A stretch of DNA of 64,000 nucleotides from Isoetes taiwanensis (lineage: Eukaryota > Streptophyta > Lycopodiopsida > Isoetales > Isoetaceae), in contig JAJEKV010000005.1 in assembly GCA_021234155.1 (NCBI GenBank), positions 9,106,216 to 9,170,215 on the forward strand, given 5' to 3'. The notes under the pieces were generated by a model. It was not told where the DNA came from, did not search any database, and saw only the letters and a program-made list of their open reading frames with translations. This document shows, piece after piece, positions 45,582 through 57,789 of this stretch. Position 1 is the first letter of the stretch. Each line of letters begins with the position of its first letter. A program made the position numbers and the translations under genes.

Positions 45582-47330
45582 TAACATCATCAATTCCTAC
45601 ATATCTTTTACACAAGGAAATTGCTCCTAACAGCATTGTAATTTTGTTCCTTCTCATTCACGAAGATCCTCCTCTAACAATGATAATTTTTCAACCGTCT
45701 ATAATAAGGTGGATGTCCTTCTGCATGTCATTCTGTATAATTTTTCAGAATGAGGCGCATTATCATTTTTAGCAATCTTGTGTATATCTGATAATGTTGT
45801 GCTCAGTTTGTTATTTGCCTCTAGATGCAAGTTGGACAATTCATTATCACCTTGTCGAGCGAGTATAGGAGGTTAAAAAGATCGTAGCTTTATTGTCACC
45901 TTTAGTCTTATTTTTGGAATAAAGAAATAGCTTCCTGACATTTGGTTCTGCATGTCTTATTAGTAATTTAGCACTTCCGTATACATATTGGACTTTGTAA
46001 CTGGGCTATAGATTTGCTTTGGACAATTGTAGAATATTGATAAGAATGATATACTTTAAATTGTTTTAGTGAACCAGAGCTCCTATAAAGCTACTTGGAC
46101 ATTGTCCTTTGCAGTTGTACATACTTTTTGCTCTCCATACGTGCTTAGGTATAATGGATCCCACGCCATATAACTATATTTTTTCACTGCAACATCTTTT
46201 TGGTAGGCTAGAAACATGATATTGTTTTTGCTACAAATAAATGTGACATGAAGAGGTTTAGCACAGTTCAGCTTCAACATTTTGATCCCTTATGATCGTC
46301 ATCTTTCCTTACTTGTTTCAGAAAATCCAGCTGTTGTTTCGAGATTGAAGCAGTTCTCGTTACATCCGTGAACCGCAAAAACTATTGATGAAAACGAGGA
46401 GTTAACAGGAATGTAAAAGAAAGAATTTAACATAACTCGGCGTCTAATGAAACAACTAAGTATAATCTTTGATTAATCTAATGTTTTATATGAATATGAA
46501 CACAAACAACCGTCTGGAAAAATTGTTGCAATCAAATCAGATATTAAGTTAATCAAACTGAGAAAATGGGAAAGTTGCTTGTTGATTTGAGACAAGAAAG
46601 TTTGCAAGATAATCTGGCAGATTGTAGGAAGATCATCTTGGTAGTTTTGGAGTAGATGCCGGACATTGCCACAGTTGAGGAAAATAGTACGATGAGGGAA
46701 AAGGATTCAAAACTTTGAGGATGGAGATTCCACAGCAGCGAATGTAATGGTCGATTGGAAGGAGCTACTTAGAAGAATGGAAAATTTGTCTAGAGCCTTT
46801 TAGAGAGATTAAACAAGGGTCAACAAATGTTGCCATAAATGGGGCTGCAGGAAATGAAACAAAACAGTGTCTTTGATGGTAGAATCATTAAAACATAATA
46901 GACTTCCAAATCCATTAGTGAATGGAGAAAAAAATGCTCTCAAGCTTACTACAGGCGCAACAGCGACATGCCAGAAGCTGCGGCACAGCAGCAAAGTTCA
47001 GCAATGTTCTGTAGTATTTGAGGCCAAAATATTTTGAGTAAATGTGAGGACGAATATAGCACTCAAAGCTGAGCAAATGCTTTCCATTCATCCCAGCCTT
47101 GGAACAAAGCTTACCTGGTGCTTGATTTGGATATGGTTTAGGTCAGCCCCAACTGGGTACAAGAGTCGAGGGGACAGTATGAATGGATGTTCAATGAAGG
47201 CCATGAATGGAACCGTTTGAACAAATGCCAAAAAGGGATGAATTTCCTTGAAAATTAATTGTTTCTTATTACATGATGTGCAGTTGTAGTTCATGGGGAC
47301 ATCTGTAGTTGTGGTTCAGATTATGAGAGG
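45582..47330. other. no gene recognised
   Basis: AT-rich sequence with short frames only. A segment near 46,720-46,800 (STAANVMVDWKELLRRMENL) may be a retroelement or host relic. Confidence 0.35.
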
Positions 47331-47434
47331 GATAACATCTTGGAACTGGAACGAGGGTGTTATGCTCTATTATAACAAAATGAGGCCCTCGTTTGTTATA
47401 ATAGGGCATAACACCCGAATTCTAGGATGTTATC
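47331..47434. repeat. 104-bp foldback element
   Basis: Arms GATAACATC...GGGTGTTATGCTCTATTATA and its inverse TTGTTATAATAGGGCATAAC ... GATGTTATC around a 12-base loop, ATGAGGCCCTCG. Confidence 0.88.
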
Positions 47435-47471
47435 TGCATTAACAACCTGGGCCTGAGAGTTTTATGGACTA

Positions 47472-47632
47472 CGTTATCTACGCCGGTGGGCTCGTTATGC
47501 CCCGTAGGGCCTCGAGGCGGCGCCGCCGGCCGAGGCGGCGCACGAGCGGCGAAGGCCGCGAAGTGCCGCCGAGGCCGGCATGGCGTCGCCGAGGCCCTAC
47601 GAGGGCATAACGAGGCCCCGGCGTAGATAACG
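47472..47632. repeat. 161-bp CpG-rich foldback element
   Basis: Arms CGTTATCTACGCCGG and CCGGCGTAGATAACG, extending inward through CTCGTTATGCCC / GGGCATAACGAG and GTAGGGCCTCG / CGAGGCCCTAC. The centre is almost pure CpG-rich sequence (GCGGCGCCGCCGGCC). GGACTA on the left and GGACGTA on the right may be a decayed target duplication. This is a striking GC island in AT-rich surroundings. Confidence 0.9.
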
Positions 47633-49832
47633 GGACGTAATAAACTTCTGGCTGAAATTACGTTCGGGATGCAGCTTGGAGCTCAATGAAACAGATCTGG
47701 TGAGTTTTGGGTGCAGATTGGAGCTCAATGAAACTGATCTGGTGAGTTTTGGGTGTATTTTGTGCGAGATATTTTATCTGTAAATCCTTGCCGGATCTTA
47801 GGGGCTTTCAAATGCATGCATAAATCCGGTTTAGATGAGCCATAGCCAAGCCATATTCATCTATTTCGATGCTCTATTCGTGTTTTACGGCCCTATTCAC
47901 ATGTTCTCGCCGCATCTAATCACATATTACGCATCTATTCATCCGCTTTCTAATGCATCTATTCATTGAATCAGTTGTTTCTGATGCCGTTATGGAGATC
48001 TAGAGCAGAGCAGAGCATAGTATTCCATGATCACAGACCAGGTAAAACCTGCAAAAAACCTGCGGTTTACCATTCTAGAGAAGCGATGGAGGATTGGAGT
48101 AGCGGATCTTGGATGTAGCAGAGATTTTCTGCAGGATCTTGGATGTAGCGGCCAAGTAGGTAGAGGAATCTGACGAAAATGGACAAGCAGAGTATAGCGG
48201 CGCCGCTCTTGCAAGTGGCGGAAGATTTGCGTGAAATAATTTTAATCAAAATATACAGTAATTTCATCCAGATGTTTATTACGGTGCTTTTGTAGTGGTT
48301 TTATGATTGTTTCTATAATAACTGCCTTTGGCCATTTGGCATAACAAGGTGTTTATGGGCTTTTTTAATGTACTGGTGGGTAATATTCTTACAACCAACG
48401 GATGAGATCTGATCTCAGCATTAAAACTTGAGGGCCAGGTTGTTAAGGAGCCACACACTCCAATAAGATGGAAATATCTTGATATAGACAACAAGCAAGG
48501 ATGTGAGAAGACACTGACAGTAGAAAGCCTAAACACAATAGAGGATAAAGAGAGATTATGTGGTATATTCTAGGAGTACGCAATTGTTTTGCTTAAGAGT
48601 AACAAGAGCTGACACAGTTCCCTATTGTTCCTTTAAATCAATGCTTTGATTTGCGTACACTTGTATGACTTTTGTTAAAGCATGATATAGCACCATAGGG
48701 AAGGGTGCCCTACAAACGCATTCTAAACTTTGCGCCCTATGCATGGTGACAACAGATTCCTAAGCTAGCTAGAGCTGGTTACCATGTAGTTGTCACAGCG
48801 TGAATATGTGAAAACAGATGTTTTGGATCCATTTCATATAGTGGAAAACATGATATATTGCTTGACTTTTTTGAGGAGGCAAAAGTACTGTGTTATTCAT
48901 GTTTTGGTGGACTTTTAAGTTAGGCACAAGTTAATCAAACAAAGTTTGCAAAGACATTTATTATTGGGCATGATTGGGGTACAAACTGGCTAGATACTCT
49001 GCCAATTTTGGCCACATAGAACATACATTTGCGTCCCTCAGTGTTCATTTTCAACCTAGAAAGGAAGATAACCACCAGTAAAGCCTTTGAATGAGGTAGT
49101 TGGTGAATGGTTAGCAAGTACTCAGAGAAACCTTATAAGAAGAGGTTGAATAAGTAGGATATTCTCCAATCTTAAATTTTGAGGAGGATAAGTTCCATAA
49201 GTTTGATGGAATCATTTGGGCGGTTCTAATACACGTTGGCTAGAACCCACCTTTCAAGTCCCAGTTTTATGTAGGTGCTGTTGTTGATAGATGTAATACA
49301 AAGGCCATTAATATGCTTTTTGTTTTTTCAAAAAATAAGATTTGGACAGCAAAAGTGGAGTAATACTATTAATTATCAAATTTTAGCCCTCGGTGGACCC
49401 AATTGGGTCCATAAAGAACTTCTGAACTTCAAATCTTTAGGAATTATTTCTCAAAAATTCCATCATAGATTTTTCTTATTCTTTCCTGTGATAGATTCCT
49501 CATATCATAGTTTACAAGATGGAACAATTAGAATTTTTAAGAAAAATCATATTTGCAAAATAATATGAGAAATATTAAAGTTGAGAATAAACTTGACCCC
49601 TTTGCATTTGTCTCTACATTATGCTTGGTAATAGAAGCTTTCTATATTTTGCATAAATTTTACCTTATATGTACACTCATAGAGGACAAAATATTGTGAG
49701 TATATAGACAAATTCTTCATCTAGGAGCTACAATAAAATTTCAAAAAAAGTGTACGAATGAACCCATTTGGGTCCATTAAGGGATAACTCTAGTGTTAGT
49801 TAAGGGCCAAAATTCAATGCCACATCAAAAAG
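47633..49832. other. no gene recognised
   Basis: AT-rich sequence with incidental frames. A short near-tandem duplication is visible at about 47,668-47,750 (TGGAGCTCAATGAAAC and TGGTGAGTTTTGGGTG occur twice). Confidence 0.4.
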
Positions 49833-50181
49833 TGTTGAATATAAATATGATGACTAAGCATAATGTGCTGAAACAGCAGTGGTTCAGTACTTAGCACACA
49901 GGTGCTGAGAAGGTGCTGAAATATACAGAAGGCAGCACTTTGTCAGCACTGAGCACCGACTCTAAATCATTGCCGTAATTAGTGGACGGTGGTTAAACAG
50001 TAGACTACTATTCTTAGTCTCACCAGTTGTATATATTGATTGTACGTTATATACTATGTAATGCTCAGAAGTAGAGATTGTATTTCCTATTGCTTTTCTC
50101 AATAGAGTTATTCTTGTTCTTTTATTCTATCTCTTGAGTCGATCTTGCGGGGTTTGTGCTGGTTTTGCACTAGTTCTATCA
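49833..50181 (+). repeat. Copia 5' LTR
   Basis: Starts TGTTGAATATAAATATG and ends TTCTATCA; 349 bp. Immediately followed by TGGTATCAGACGC (50,182), a primer binding site complementary to the 3' end of initiator methionine tRNA. Confidence 0.9.
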
Positions 50182-50440
50182 TGGTATCAGACGCTTTCTT
50201 GAGAGAAGAATAGAGCAAGCTATTGGAGAAGCATCCAAATTGGATTGGCCATAGTTTCAAGAGACCTTTGGCTGAGATTTGGTGGTGAAAAATCTCATTT
50301 GCAGCATTGGAGAAGATTCTTGCTTTTTGGCCTGGAGGAAGTGTTTTGGGAGAGAGATTCGGATTTTCCAGCAAGTTTTGGTGTGAAATTCGAGTTTTCC
50401 AGGACCTTTCTGGCGACAAATTCAAGACTCAGCTTTTCTA

Positions 50441-51300
50441 GTGAGTGCTTTGTTTGGTGACGAATTTGTTTTCTCAACCATTTTTTTGGCGGCTGAAAAC
50501 AGGAGAAATTCATGGATCTCGCAGAATGCAAAGCTCACTAATAATAATTACCATGCTTGGAAGAAGTTCATGGTGAATTATTTGATATTTAGTGATATGG
50601 GAGCGGTGTTTGATGAAGACTTTATCAGCACCAAGTCAGCAAATGCTAGCAACATAAACCAGAAAGCTTGTGCTCTTGTCAAAATGTTGGCTGAAGAGAC
50701 AATTAGTCATGAAATCAACCATTTTATTGAGTTTAAAAGGAGATGTGGTCTCATTTGAAGAAGTCTCTTGATAGCAAGGGTATAGCTACCCAAATGCTGA
50801 TCTAGAACAAAATGAGACATGCCCAATTAGGTGATTTCAAATCTGTCACAGCATATCTTACTCAGATGAAGCAATGGCGCTTGGATTACATGGCTGTTGG
50901 TGAAGTGCTGTCTGAAAAACAGTTGATTCAAGATATCTTGGTTGGTCTTCTTCCTTCGTATGATATTATCTCTTCAAAGATCAGGTACAAGGAAAAGATT
51001 GATATAGCCAAAGTAACCATTCTACTGCTACAAGAGGAGTTGGTGCAGAAGCAAAAGGATGGGAGAGTGGACCATGCTAATTTTGTGTCTACTTCTCGGG
51101 TTGACACCAAGAAGAAGTTTGCTGATAGCAAAGACTCTAGGAAGTCAGAAAATGTGAAGTCTGAAGATAAGAAATCCAAGGAGTTCAAGTGCTAGAATTG
51201 TGGTGAAAAGGGTCACTACAGTTCGAATTGTAAGAAGGAGAAGAAAAGTTCAAAGGATAGTGACACGAGAAGCACGGCAGTCAACTCTAAGGAGAGACAA
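50441..51300 (+). pseudogene. Copia gag relic
   Basis: Reads LTNNNYHAWKKFMVNYLIFS in the N-terminal part, ITAYLTQMKQWRLDYM-like UBN2 sequence (SVTAYLTQMKQWRLDYMAVG) and a basic region. The zinc knuckle near 51,190 is C-stop-NCGEKGHYSSNC, with the aromatic residue after the first Cys replaced by TAG. Frames change near 50,758. Confidence 0.85.
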
Positions 51301-51339
51301 GTGATGTTGCATGTGCCACTTTTGATGTTGAATATCTGA

Positions 51340-54300
51340 ATCTTGCAGCAGCGGCCAGCACCTTACAGAAGGACTGGATTTTGGACTCAAGAGCCACGGT
51401 TCATCTTACTGGAAATTCAGATGTGTTTTCTGAACTTGAACCTCAATCTGGAGGTGATGTGAAGATGGGTAATGGATATTTTCTCTTCCTATCACAGGAA
51501 AGGGGATTGTAGCTTTTCAATTGCATGGACGTGATGTAGTTAGTAAGGCGAGGAATGTCGTGTTTGCTCCCAGATTACAGTCTAATATCAGCTGCTGAAT
51601 TTGATAAAGCAGGCCATCACATTGTTCTCAGAAATGACAAAGCCTATCTGCTGGGCAGGAATCCACTTGAAGGAATTGACGTGAAAAGTCTGTAGTTCAT
51701 GGCATATATAGTGGATGCTGCAGAATGGCTTGTATGTCTTTGATGGTTCAATTTATAAGACTGAACATGGTCTTGTATGTACTGATTTTACTGCTGAGCA
51801 TCTGTGGCATGCTCGTCTTGGTCATGTTGGAGGCACTGTTGTACATGCTTTGTACAAGAACACGATGGTTACAGGTATTTCCTCTTTGAAATGTGTCAAG
51901 CTTGAGTGTGCTGCATGCCATCTCAAAAAGCAACCTCAACAGCCTTTTCCACAACAGTCTATTCATCGCGCAACTCAACCTCTTGAGCTGTTGCATTCTG
52001 ACTTGTGTTATATGTCTGATGTTTCACTAGGTGGAAAGAGGTATTTCTTGACCCTGATTGATGATTTCAGTAGTTACACTTGGATGTATACTTTGCACTG
52101 CAAATCTGAGGTGATTGGCCAAGGCCTTCAAAGCAGCAGTCGAAAAGCAGACATGGTTAGTAATAAAAATGTCGAGAAGTGACAATGGAGGTGAATATGT
52201 TTCTAATGTCTTTGATGAGTTTCTCATGGAAGAAGGTATTGAAAGACAGTTAATCATTCCTTATGCTCATCCACAGAATGGTGTAGCTGAAAGGAGGAAT
52301 AGATCTTTGCTTGATCTGGCAAGATCTATGATGAGTCACAAGCAACTGCCTGAATCTTTTTGGGGAGAGGCAGTAGTGACAACAACATATTTGGCAAATA
52401 GGTTGCCTACTAAGGCAGTCCAGGATGTGACTCCTTATGAAGCATTTTGAAGAATGAAACCAGATGTGTCTCATTTGAGGGTGTTTGGATACTTGGCTTA
52501 TGCTTCCATACCTGCTGAAGCTGAAAAAGTATGGGAAGTTGCATGACAGGGCTGTCAAAGCCATCTTCATTGGGTATCCAGAAAATCAGAAAGGTTACAA
52601 GTTGTATGATCCTTCCAAGAAGCAGGTTATTGTAAGCAGGTCAGTTCAGTTCATTGAAGACGCTGTGTATAATGGTATATCTTCGAGTGATTCTCCTGCA
52701 GTTCACAATGACAACAGCTTGGATGTTGGAGATCTGATAGCAGCTGCTGGTAGACCTTTCTCTTCCTCTCTAGTGGTTTCTCTAGTGGTTTCTCTAGTGA
52801 ACTCACATTTGCCTGAAGTAGTGGCACGGGATGATCCCAATCCCACTTGCCCTATGGTCCATGAGCAGGTTGGTTCCTTTTAGGAGGAATCCAGCACATA
52901 TGAAGGTACTGTAACATCTGATCCAGCACTTATTACAACACCTATTGTAGCACCTGCTATACCTCCTGTTGTTGAACCTAGGAGATCAGCACGTCTCAAG
53001 GAGGAACAAATTGTTGCAGAACTGGTTGCACCACCTGTTGTACCTGTTATTGAACCTAGGAGATCAGCACATCTGATGGAGAAACATGAGAAGTCTAATG
53101 GATCATGTAACCTTGCCTTAATGGCAAAGGTCCAGGATCATGTTGATCCACAAACCTTTCATGAAGCAGCTAGTGATCCGCAATGGCAGCATGGGAATAC
53201 TCTCAATTGCTGAAGCAAGGCACATGGGAATTGGTTGAACTTCCAGCTGATAAGCAAGTTATTGGCTATAAATGGGTGTTTAAAACCAAATTTCGTGCTG
53301 ATGGGACAATGTTAAAGCACAAAGCTAGACTTGTAGCCAAGGGTTTTGTACAGAAAAAAGGCTAAAATTATGATAAAGTCTTTGCTCCCGTAGCCAGAAT
53401 ATCCACTATCAGATCAGTTATAGCTCTTGCTGCAATGAAAGGTTGGTTAATGTTTCAAATGGACATTAAGTCTGCTTTTTTGAATGGTGATTTGGAGGAA
53501 GAGGTCTATATGACTCAACCTCCAGGATTTGTTGTTCAAGGGAAGGAGCAGCTGGTTTGTCATTTGAAGAAAAGCATTTATGGCTTGAAGCAGGCTCCAA
53601 GATGTTGGCATGCGAAAATTAATGCTTTCTTTCTTGAGCAAGGATCCAGCAGAAGTGCAACAGACTCTAATCTTTATTACAAATCACACGGAGGCCGAAT
53701 GTGCATTGTGGTTTTGTATGTTGATGATTTGATCATCACACGAGATGCTGATGTGCTGATTTCTACATTGAAGTTGAAGTTATCTTCGTCCTTCGAGATG
53801 ACTGACCTTGGCCTTATGCATTACTGTTTAGGTATAGAAGTGTCGCAGCACTCAGATGGCAGAAATATCAAAGAAATGTTACAGCAGTATCGTATGCAAG
53901 ATTGCAAGGCTGTGGCAAGTCCTTTTGATTCACGCACAAGGCTTGAGCTTGATTTCGATGGTGAGGAGTGTGATCCCACACTCTATCGAAGCTTGATAGG
54001 GGCGTTGATATATCTCACAGTCACTAGACCTGATATCTCTTTTGTTGTGGGAGTGTTGAGCAGATTTATGAGCAATCCCAGGCAGTCGCACTGGAAGGCT
54101 GCTAAAAGACTGATGGCATATCTGAAGGGGACTTCCCAGGAAGGTCTCTTTTATCAGAGGTCCTCTGATTTCCAGCTGAAAGTCTTTGTTGATGCAGATC
54201 ATGCTAACTGTCATAATAGCAGGAGGTCCACAACAGGGATGGTCACGTTCATAGGGCCTAATGTGCTGATTTGGTTGTCCAAAAGACAGTCTACAGTGTC

Positions 54301-54710
54301 AATCAGCACTATGGAGGCAGAATTCAAAGTACTCAGTGTTGGGATGCAGGAATTGTTGCAGCTTAAACATTTGTGGACAGATCTGCAGGTACCTCCATCC
54401 TCGGTTGTTATATTGTGTGCTAACACAAGTACCATCCATCTTGCCAAGGATGCTAAGTACCACCCAAAGACAAAACACCTTGACACCCACTTGTGTTTTA
54501 TCCGTGAATAGATCCAAATAGGATCTTCTCAACTTGTTCATTGCTCCTCACAGGATCACTTTGCTGATGGCTTTACCAAACCATTAGTTGGATCTAAGTT
54601 CGTCAACGTGAAGGAGAACTTGGGCATGAAGAAATTGCAACTGAAGGGAGAGAAGGACTACCTTGGTTTCAGCTGATTTTCTTCTACTTAGTCAGCAGCA
54701 ACATTTAAGG
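51340..54710 (+). pseudogene. Copia pol relic (protease, integrase, reverse transcriptase, RNase H)
   Basis: Protease: DWILDSRATVHLTGN (active site DSGAT changed to DSRAT) near 51,378. Integrase: LWHARLGHVGG and CAACHLKKQ (HHCC), HSDLCYMSDVSLGGKRYFLT, SDNGGEYVSNVFDEF and HPQNGVAERRNRSLLDLARS (DDE residues). Reverse transcriptase from 53,180: GTWELVELPADKQVIGYKWV, QMDIKSAFLNGDLEEEVYMT, IYGLKQAPRCWHAKI and the catalytic YVDDLIIT at 53,718. RNase H: VDADHANCHNSRRSTTG and STMEAEFKVLS, ending near AKYHPKTKHLDTHLCFIRE. Stops include one after FVQKKG (53,363) and several frameshifts. Confidence 0.92.
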
Positions 54711-54715
54711 GAGAG

Positions 54716-54985
54716 TGTTGGAATATAAATATGCTGACTAAGCATAGTATGCTAAATAGCAGTGGTTCAGCACTTAGCACACAGGTGCTGAGAAGGTGCT
54801 AAAATGTACAGAAGGCAGCACTTTATCAGCACTGAGCACCGACCCTAAATCAGTGCCGTAATTAGTGGACAGTGGTTAAACATAGACTACTATTCTTAGT
54901 CTCATCAGTTGTATATATTGATTGTACATTATATACTATGTAATGCTCAGAAATAGAGATTGTATTTCCTATTGCTTTTCTCAAT
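54716..54985 (+). repeat. Copia 3' LTR, truncated
   Basis: Starts TGTTGGAATATAAATATG after a purine tract (TTTAAGGGAGAG) and follows the 5' LTR to CTTTTCTCAAT, then homology stops. The last 80 or so bases (with the GGGGTTTGTGC part) are missing and a PPR exon starts. Confidence 0.9.
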
Positions 54986-55181
54986 GTTTGATGAAATGCA
55001 TTACCGTGATGTTATCTCATGGACAAGTATGCTTGGAGCATATGTGCAGAATGGAAATAATAAAAAGGCTTTAGAGTTTTTCAATTAAATGAATGCTGAA
55101 GGGGTGAAACCAGATAAATACACTTATGCGACTGCTTTGGATGCATGTGCCAATCTGGCAGCTCTAACAGATGGCTTGAAC
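54983..55181 (+). pseudogene. PPR protein exon fragment
   Basis: Reads MFDEMHYRDVISWTSMLGAY, then VQNGNNKKALEFFN, one TAA stop, MNAEGVKPDKYTYATALDAC and ANLAAL. These are consecutive PLS-type pentatricopeptide repeats of the kind found in organelle RNA-editing and processing factors. The 3' side ends in non-homologous sequence. It directly abuts the broken Copia LTR. Confidence 0.88.
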
Positions 55182-57269
55182 TGGCCCCTTTTCTGGCCTC
55201 ATGGTAATTTTTCTTTCTTTAACAGTGGTCCATGAAGCCATTGCAGAGAGTAATCTGTCTGTCTGTTTTTTAAATGTATTACCATTTGTCTATTCCTAGA
55301 ATGGGTCCTATGATAGGCATATATCGGCAGTGAAGTGGTGTTCTCATTGAGCTTTATAAAATCGTTGAGTACAAATTGATTCCCCTACTAGAGGTAGAAA
55401 TTTAAAAAATATTGATAACCTGCTCCGAAATTAGACAATCATCGAGAGCATATGAAAAATAAATAATGAAAAATATTGAAGTTGAGGCATCTTCAGTGCG
55501 CCAAGAGACCCATCCACTATAAAATATGTCGTATCAAAATGTGGCACACTGGGCATGATGCTTAACCTCCGCCCCGTGACAAGAAAAATCCCACAAGGAA
55601 CTGCCTGTCGATTGCTCCTCATCGGGAAGAAGAACCACACCCTCTTGAGTTTTGAGGAAAACTTAAGCAAATAGTTGAAGCACGACCCTACGCACTCTGG
55701 CAACCACAAAACCTTAAAAAATCCTGCAGAGTCAAGGCTGAACGAAAAATAACCCGTCAGTGAGTTAGATGCCATAGGCAAGAATGCACACCAATGGGCA
55801 ATATTGTGACTCGGAGGCTCCAAGGCCACGCCGAGAAAGAAACAACAGCCGACCAATCGGGAACCGTCCGCGAAAAATGACCCTCGCGAGAAAAACAACC
55901 GATTAGTGCTGCCTCGGAGGCTACATTGCCACGCCGAGAGAAAATGAAAAAGAGTTATGCCCCGAACGAATAAACTAATAAGTATGCCTCAGAGGCTACA
56001 AAGCCACGCTGAGGAAATAAAGAATGCAAATTTAAAGGACATAGAAAAGAAAAGGAAATAACAAACATGATCAAATGCCAAAAACCATCAAGGGAGGGAG
56101 GGTGAAGGAAGCTGATAGGGTAGAGAAGAAGGAGAACTAGCTCAAGAGAACGTCGATGAAAGAACAATGAAGAGAGGCTGAATAAATAGGAGGAGTGACA
56201 AAGGGACGTCCCCATCCAAGGAATGTCGGTTCTATTGCTGCCGCAATAGAACCGTGGCATTCCTAGGATGGGTCCTATGATAGGCATATATCGGCCGATA
56301 GAAGAGGAACAAACTCAAAAACTACTCAGCATGGAGACTGAAAAGAAGAGAGGCTAAAGAGAAATATAATATAAAGAAAGGGAGAAACAAGTCTACAAGG
56401 GTCACTGGAAAAGAATGCACAGATAAGGCTGAAGGGATAGCGGAGCAAAATAGATCTAAAAATGGCAACAACAAAGGTACAAGAACAGACAGGACATCGA
56501 AAGAGCCGATGGGAGGAACGACGAGTGAAGAAGAACCTATAGAAAGGAAGAACATAATACGGTAGAAAAGGAACCAGGTAAGTGGGGGCCAGAACGGATA
56601 GTGGCATGGGAAACAAGGCGACTAGGAAAACAGGCAAGTGTAGCAAAGTAAAAAGGTCGGAATAAAAGAGAGCGGAAAAGAAAAAGTGGAGAAGGTAGAA
56701 GGGGACAAAACTCAGCAGGAAAAGCGAACGGAGAAAGGAAGGATAGAAAACATGAACCAACAAGGAACTAAAAGAGCGAAAAGAAGTCAACAAAATTGCC
56801 AAACAGAGAGTGAACAAAAAATGAGCTAGAGACCAGAAAAACATGACTAACATGGCACCAAACGGGACGGACCAATAGGTGGAAAATTAATAGTATCCAA
56901 AACTACACATAAAGGGAGCAAGAGCACAAAGGCAAGCGTATCGAAGCCAAAAAGGGGTGCTTAAAAAGGGGCAAATGCAACTGCAAATAGGATGACTAAA
57001 GCGAAAGATAGAGAACTAGGAACAACATGACAAACAACCGGATAGGTGACGCTATAAATGAATGGCTCAATGAGGATAAAGGATGACATAAATATGTGTC
57101 TTCAACGGGAAAATAAAGTCAAAGGTCCACAACGTGCAAACAACACCCAGAGCATCTCCAATGCCAAGAAGATAGATAAAATAAACTATGACAAGTAGAG
57201 ACAACTCAAAAATTTGAAAAGAACAATGGTGGAGAAGAACTATGTAATAAAAACTTTACAACGAGAAGA
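55182..57269. other. no gene recognised; local repeats and purine-rich strand
   Basis: Contains two copies of GGGTCCTATGATAGGCATAT (about 55,301 and 56,267). Several short repeats of the type CGGAGGCTnCA..GCCACGCCGAG lie between 55,810 and 56,020. From about 56,300 to 57,260 the plus strand is very purine-rich. The Phe/Leu/Ser-rich minus-strand frames there follow from composition, so no gene is called. Confidence 0.5.
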
Positions 57270-57785
57270 ATGAGAATGATTTTTTATCGTCCACTGAGGC
57301 CAATCGGCCTATGGGACCCATAAGTAGCGCAGCAAACTTATTACTGTCCGGGTTAAAAAACTCCCGCCCCGAAGGGTTTTCGAGGGAAACACCGTGGCAG
57401 TAATAAGAATGCTGTCAAACTGTACAAGTATACATCAATGTTTATATACATGTCAAGTGTGTGCCCGAGGACATAGCTGATCTCGCATGTCCATAACCTC
57501 CTGAAGATATGATCCCAGCACCCGTACGGATGCTGTGCTCAATGTCACATGTAACGGCTGGCCAGGCCTGACCAACTCAGCATATCGTGTCCGAATTTGA
57601 TCATATGCTGGGCAACTTTGAAGGGTATGAGATTCATCCTCAATGACTCCCATTTGGCAGCATTGACAGAGCCTGTCCTGGCGTGGCTCACCAATCCATC
57701 TGCCTGTCTCAATTCGAAGATGATGTGCCCCTGTGCGAATGGAGGCAATCAGTCTGCGCCTTTTCATGGGCAAGTGGCACAAGGA
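57270..57785 (-). pseudogene. LINE ORF2 C-terminus and 3' end
   Basis: Minus-strand frame reads MKRRRLIASIRTGAHHLRIE, GRWIGEPRQDRLCQCCQMGV and DESHTLQSCPAYDQIRTRYA, the zinc-knuckle-like C-terminal region of plant LINE ORF2. Downstream (57,452-57,270) is a 3' UTR with GGGTTTTCGAGGG and TGGGACCCATAAG (plus-strand text) that recurs, inverted, at 58,880-59,035. Confidence 0.88.
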
Positions 57786-57789
57786 GCCC

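Larger units (their letters stand above)
49833..54985 (+). mobile_element. Copia (Ty1) LTR retrotransposon, inactive
   Basis: Order: 5' LTR, primer binding site, gag, protease, integrase, reverse transcriptase, RNase H, 3' LTR. This integrase-before-RT order defines Copia. Coding sequence is broken by many stops. The 3' LTR lacks about 80 bases of its 3' end. No target duplication can be recognised because of that truncation. Confidence 0.93.
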
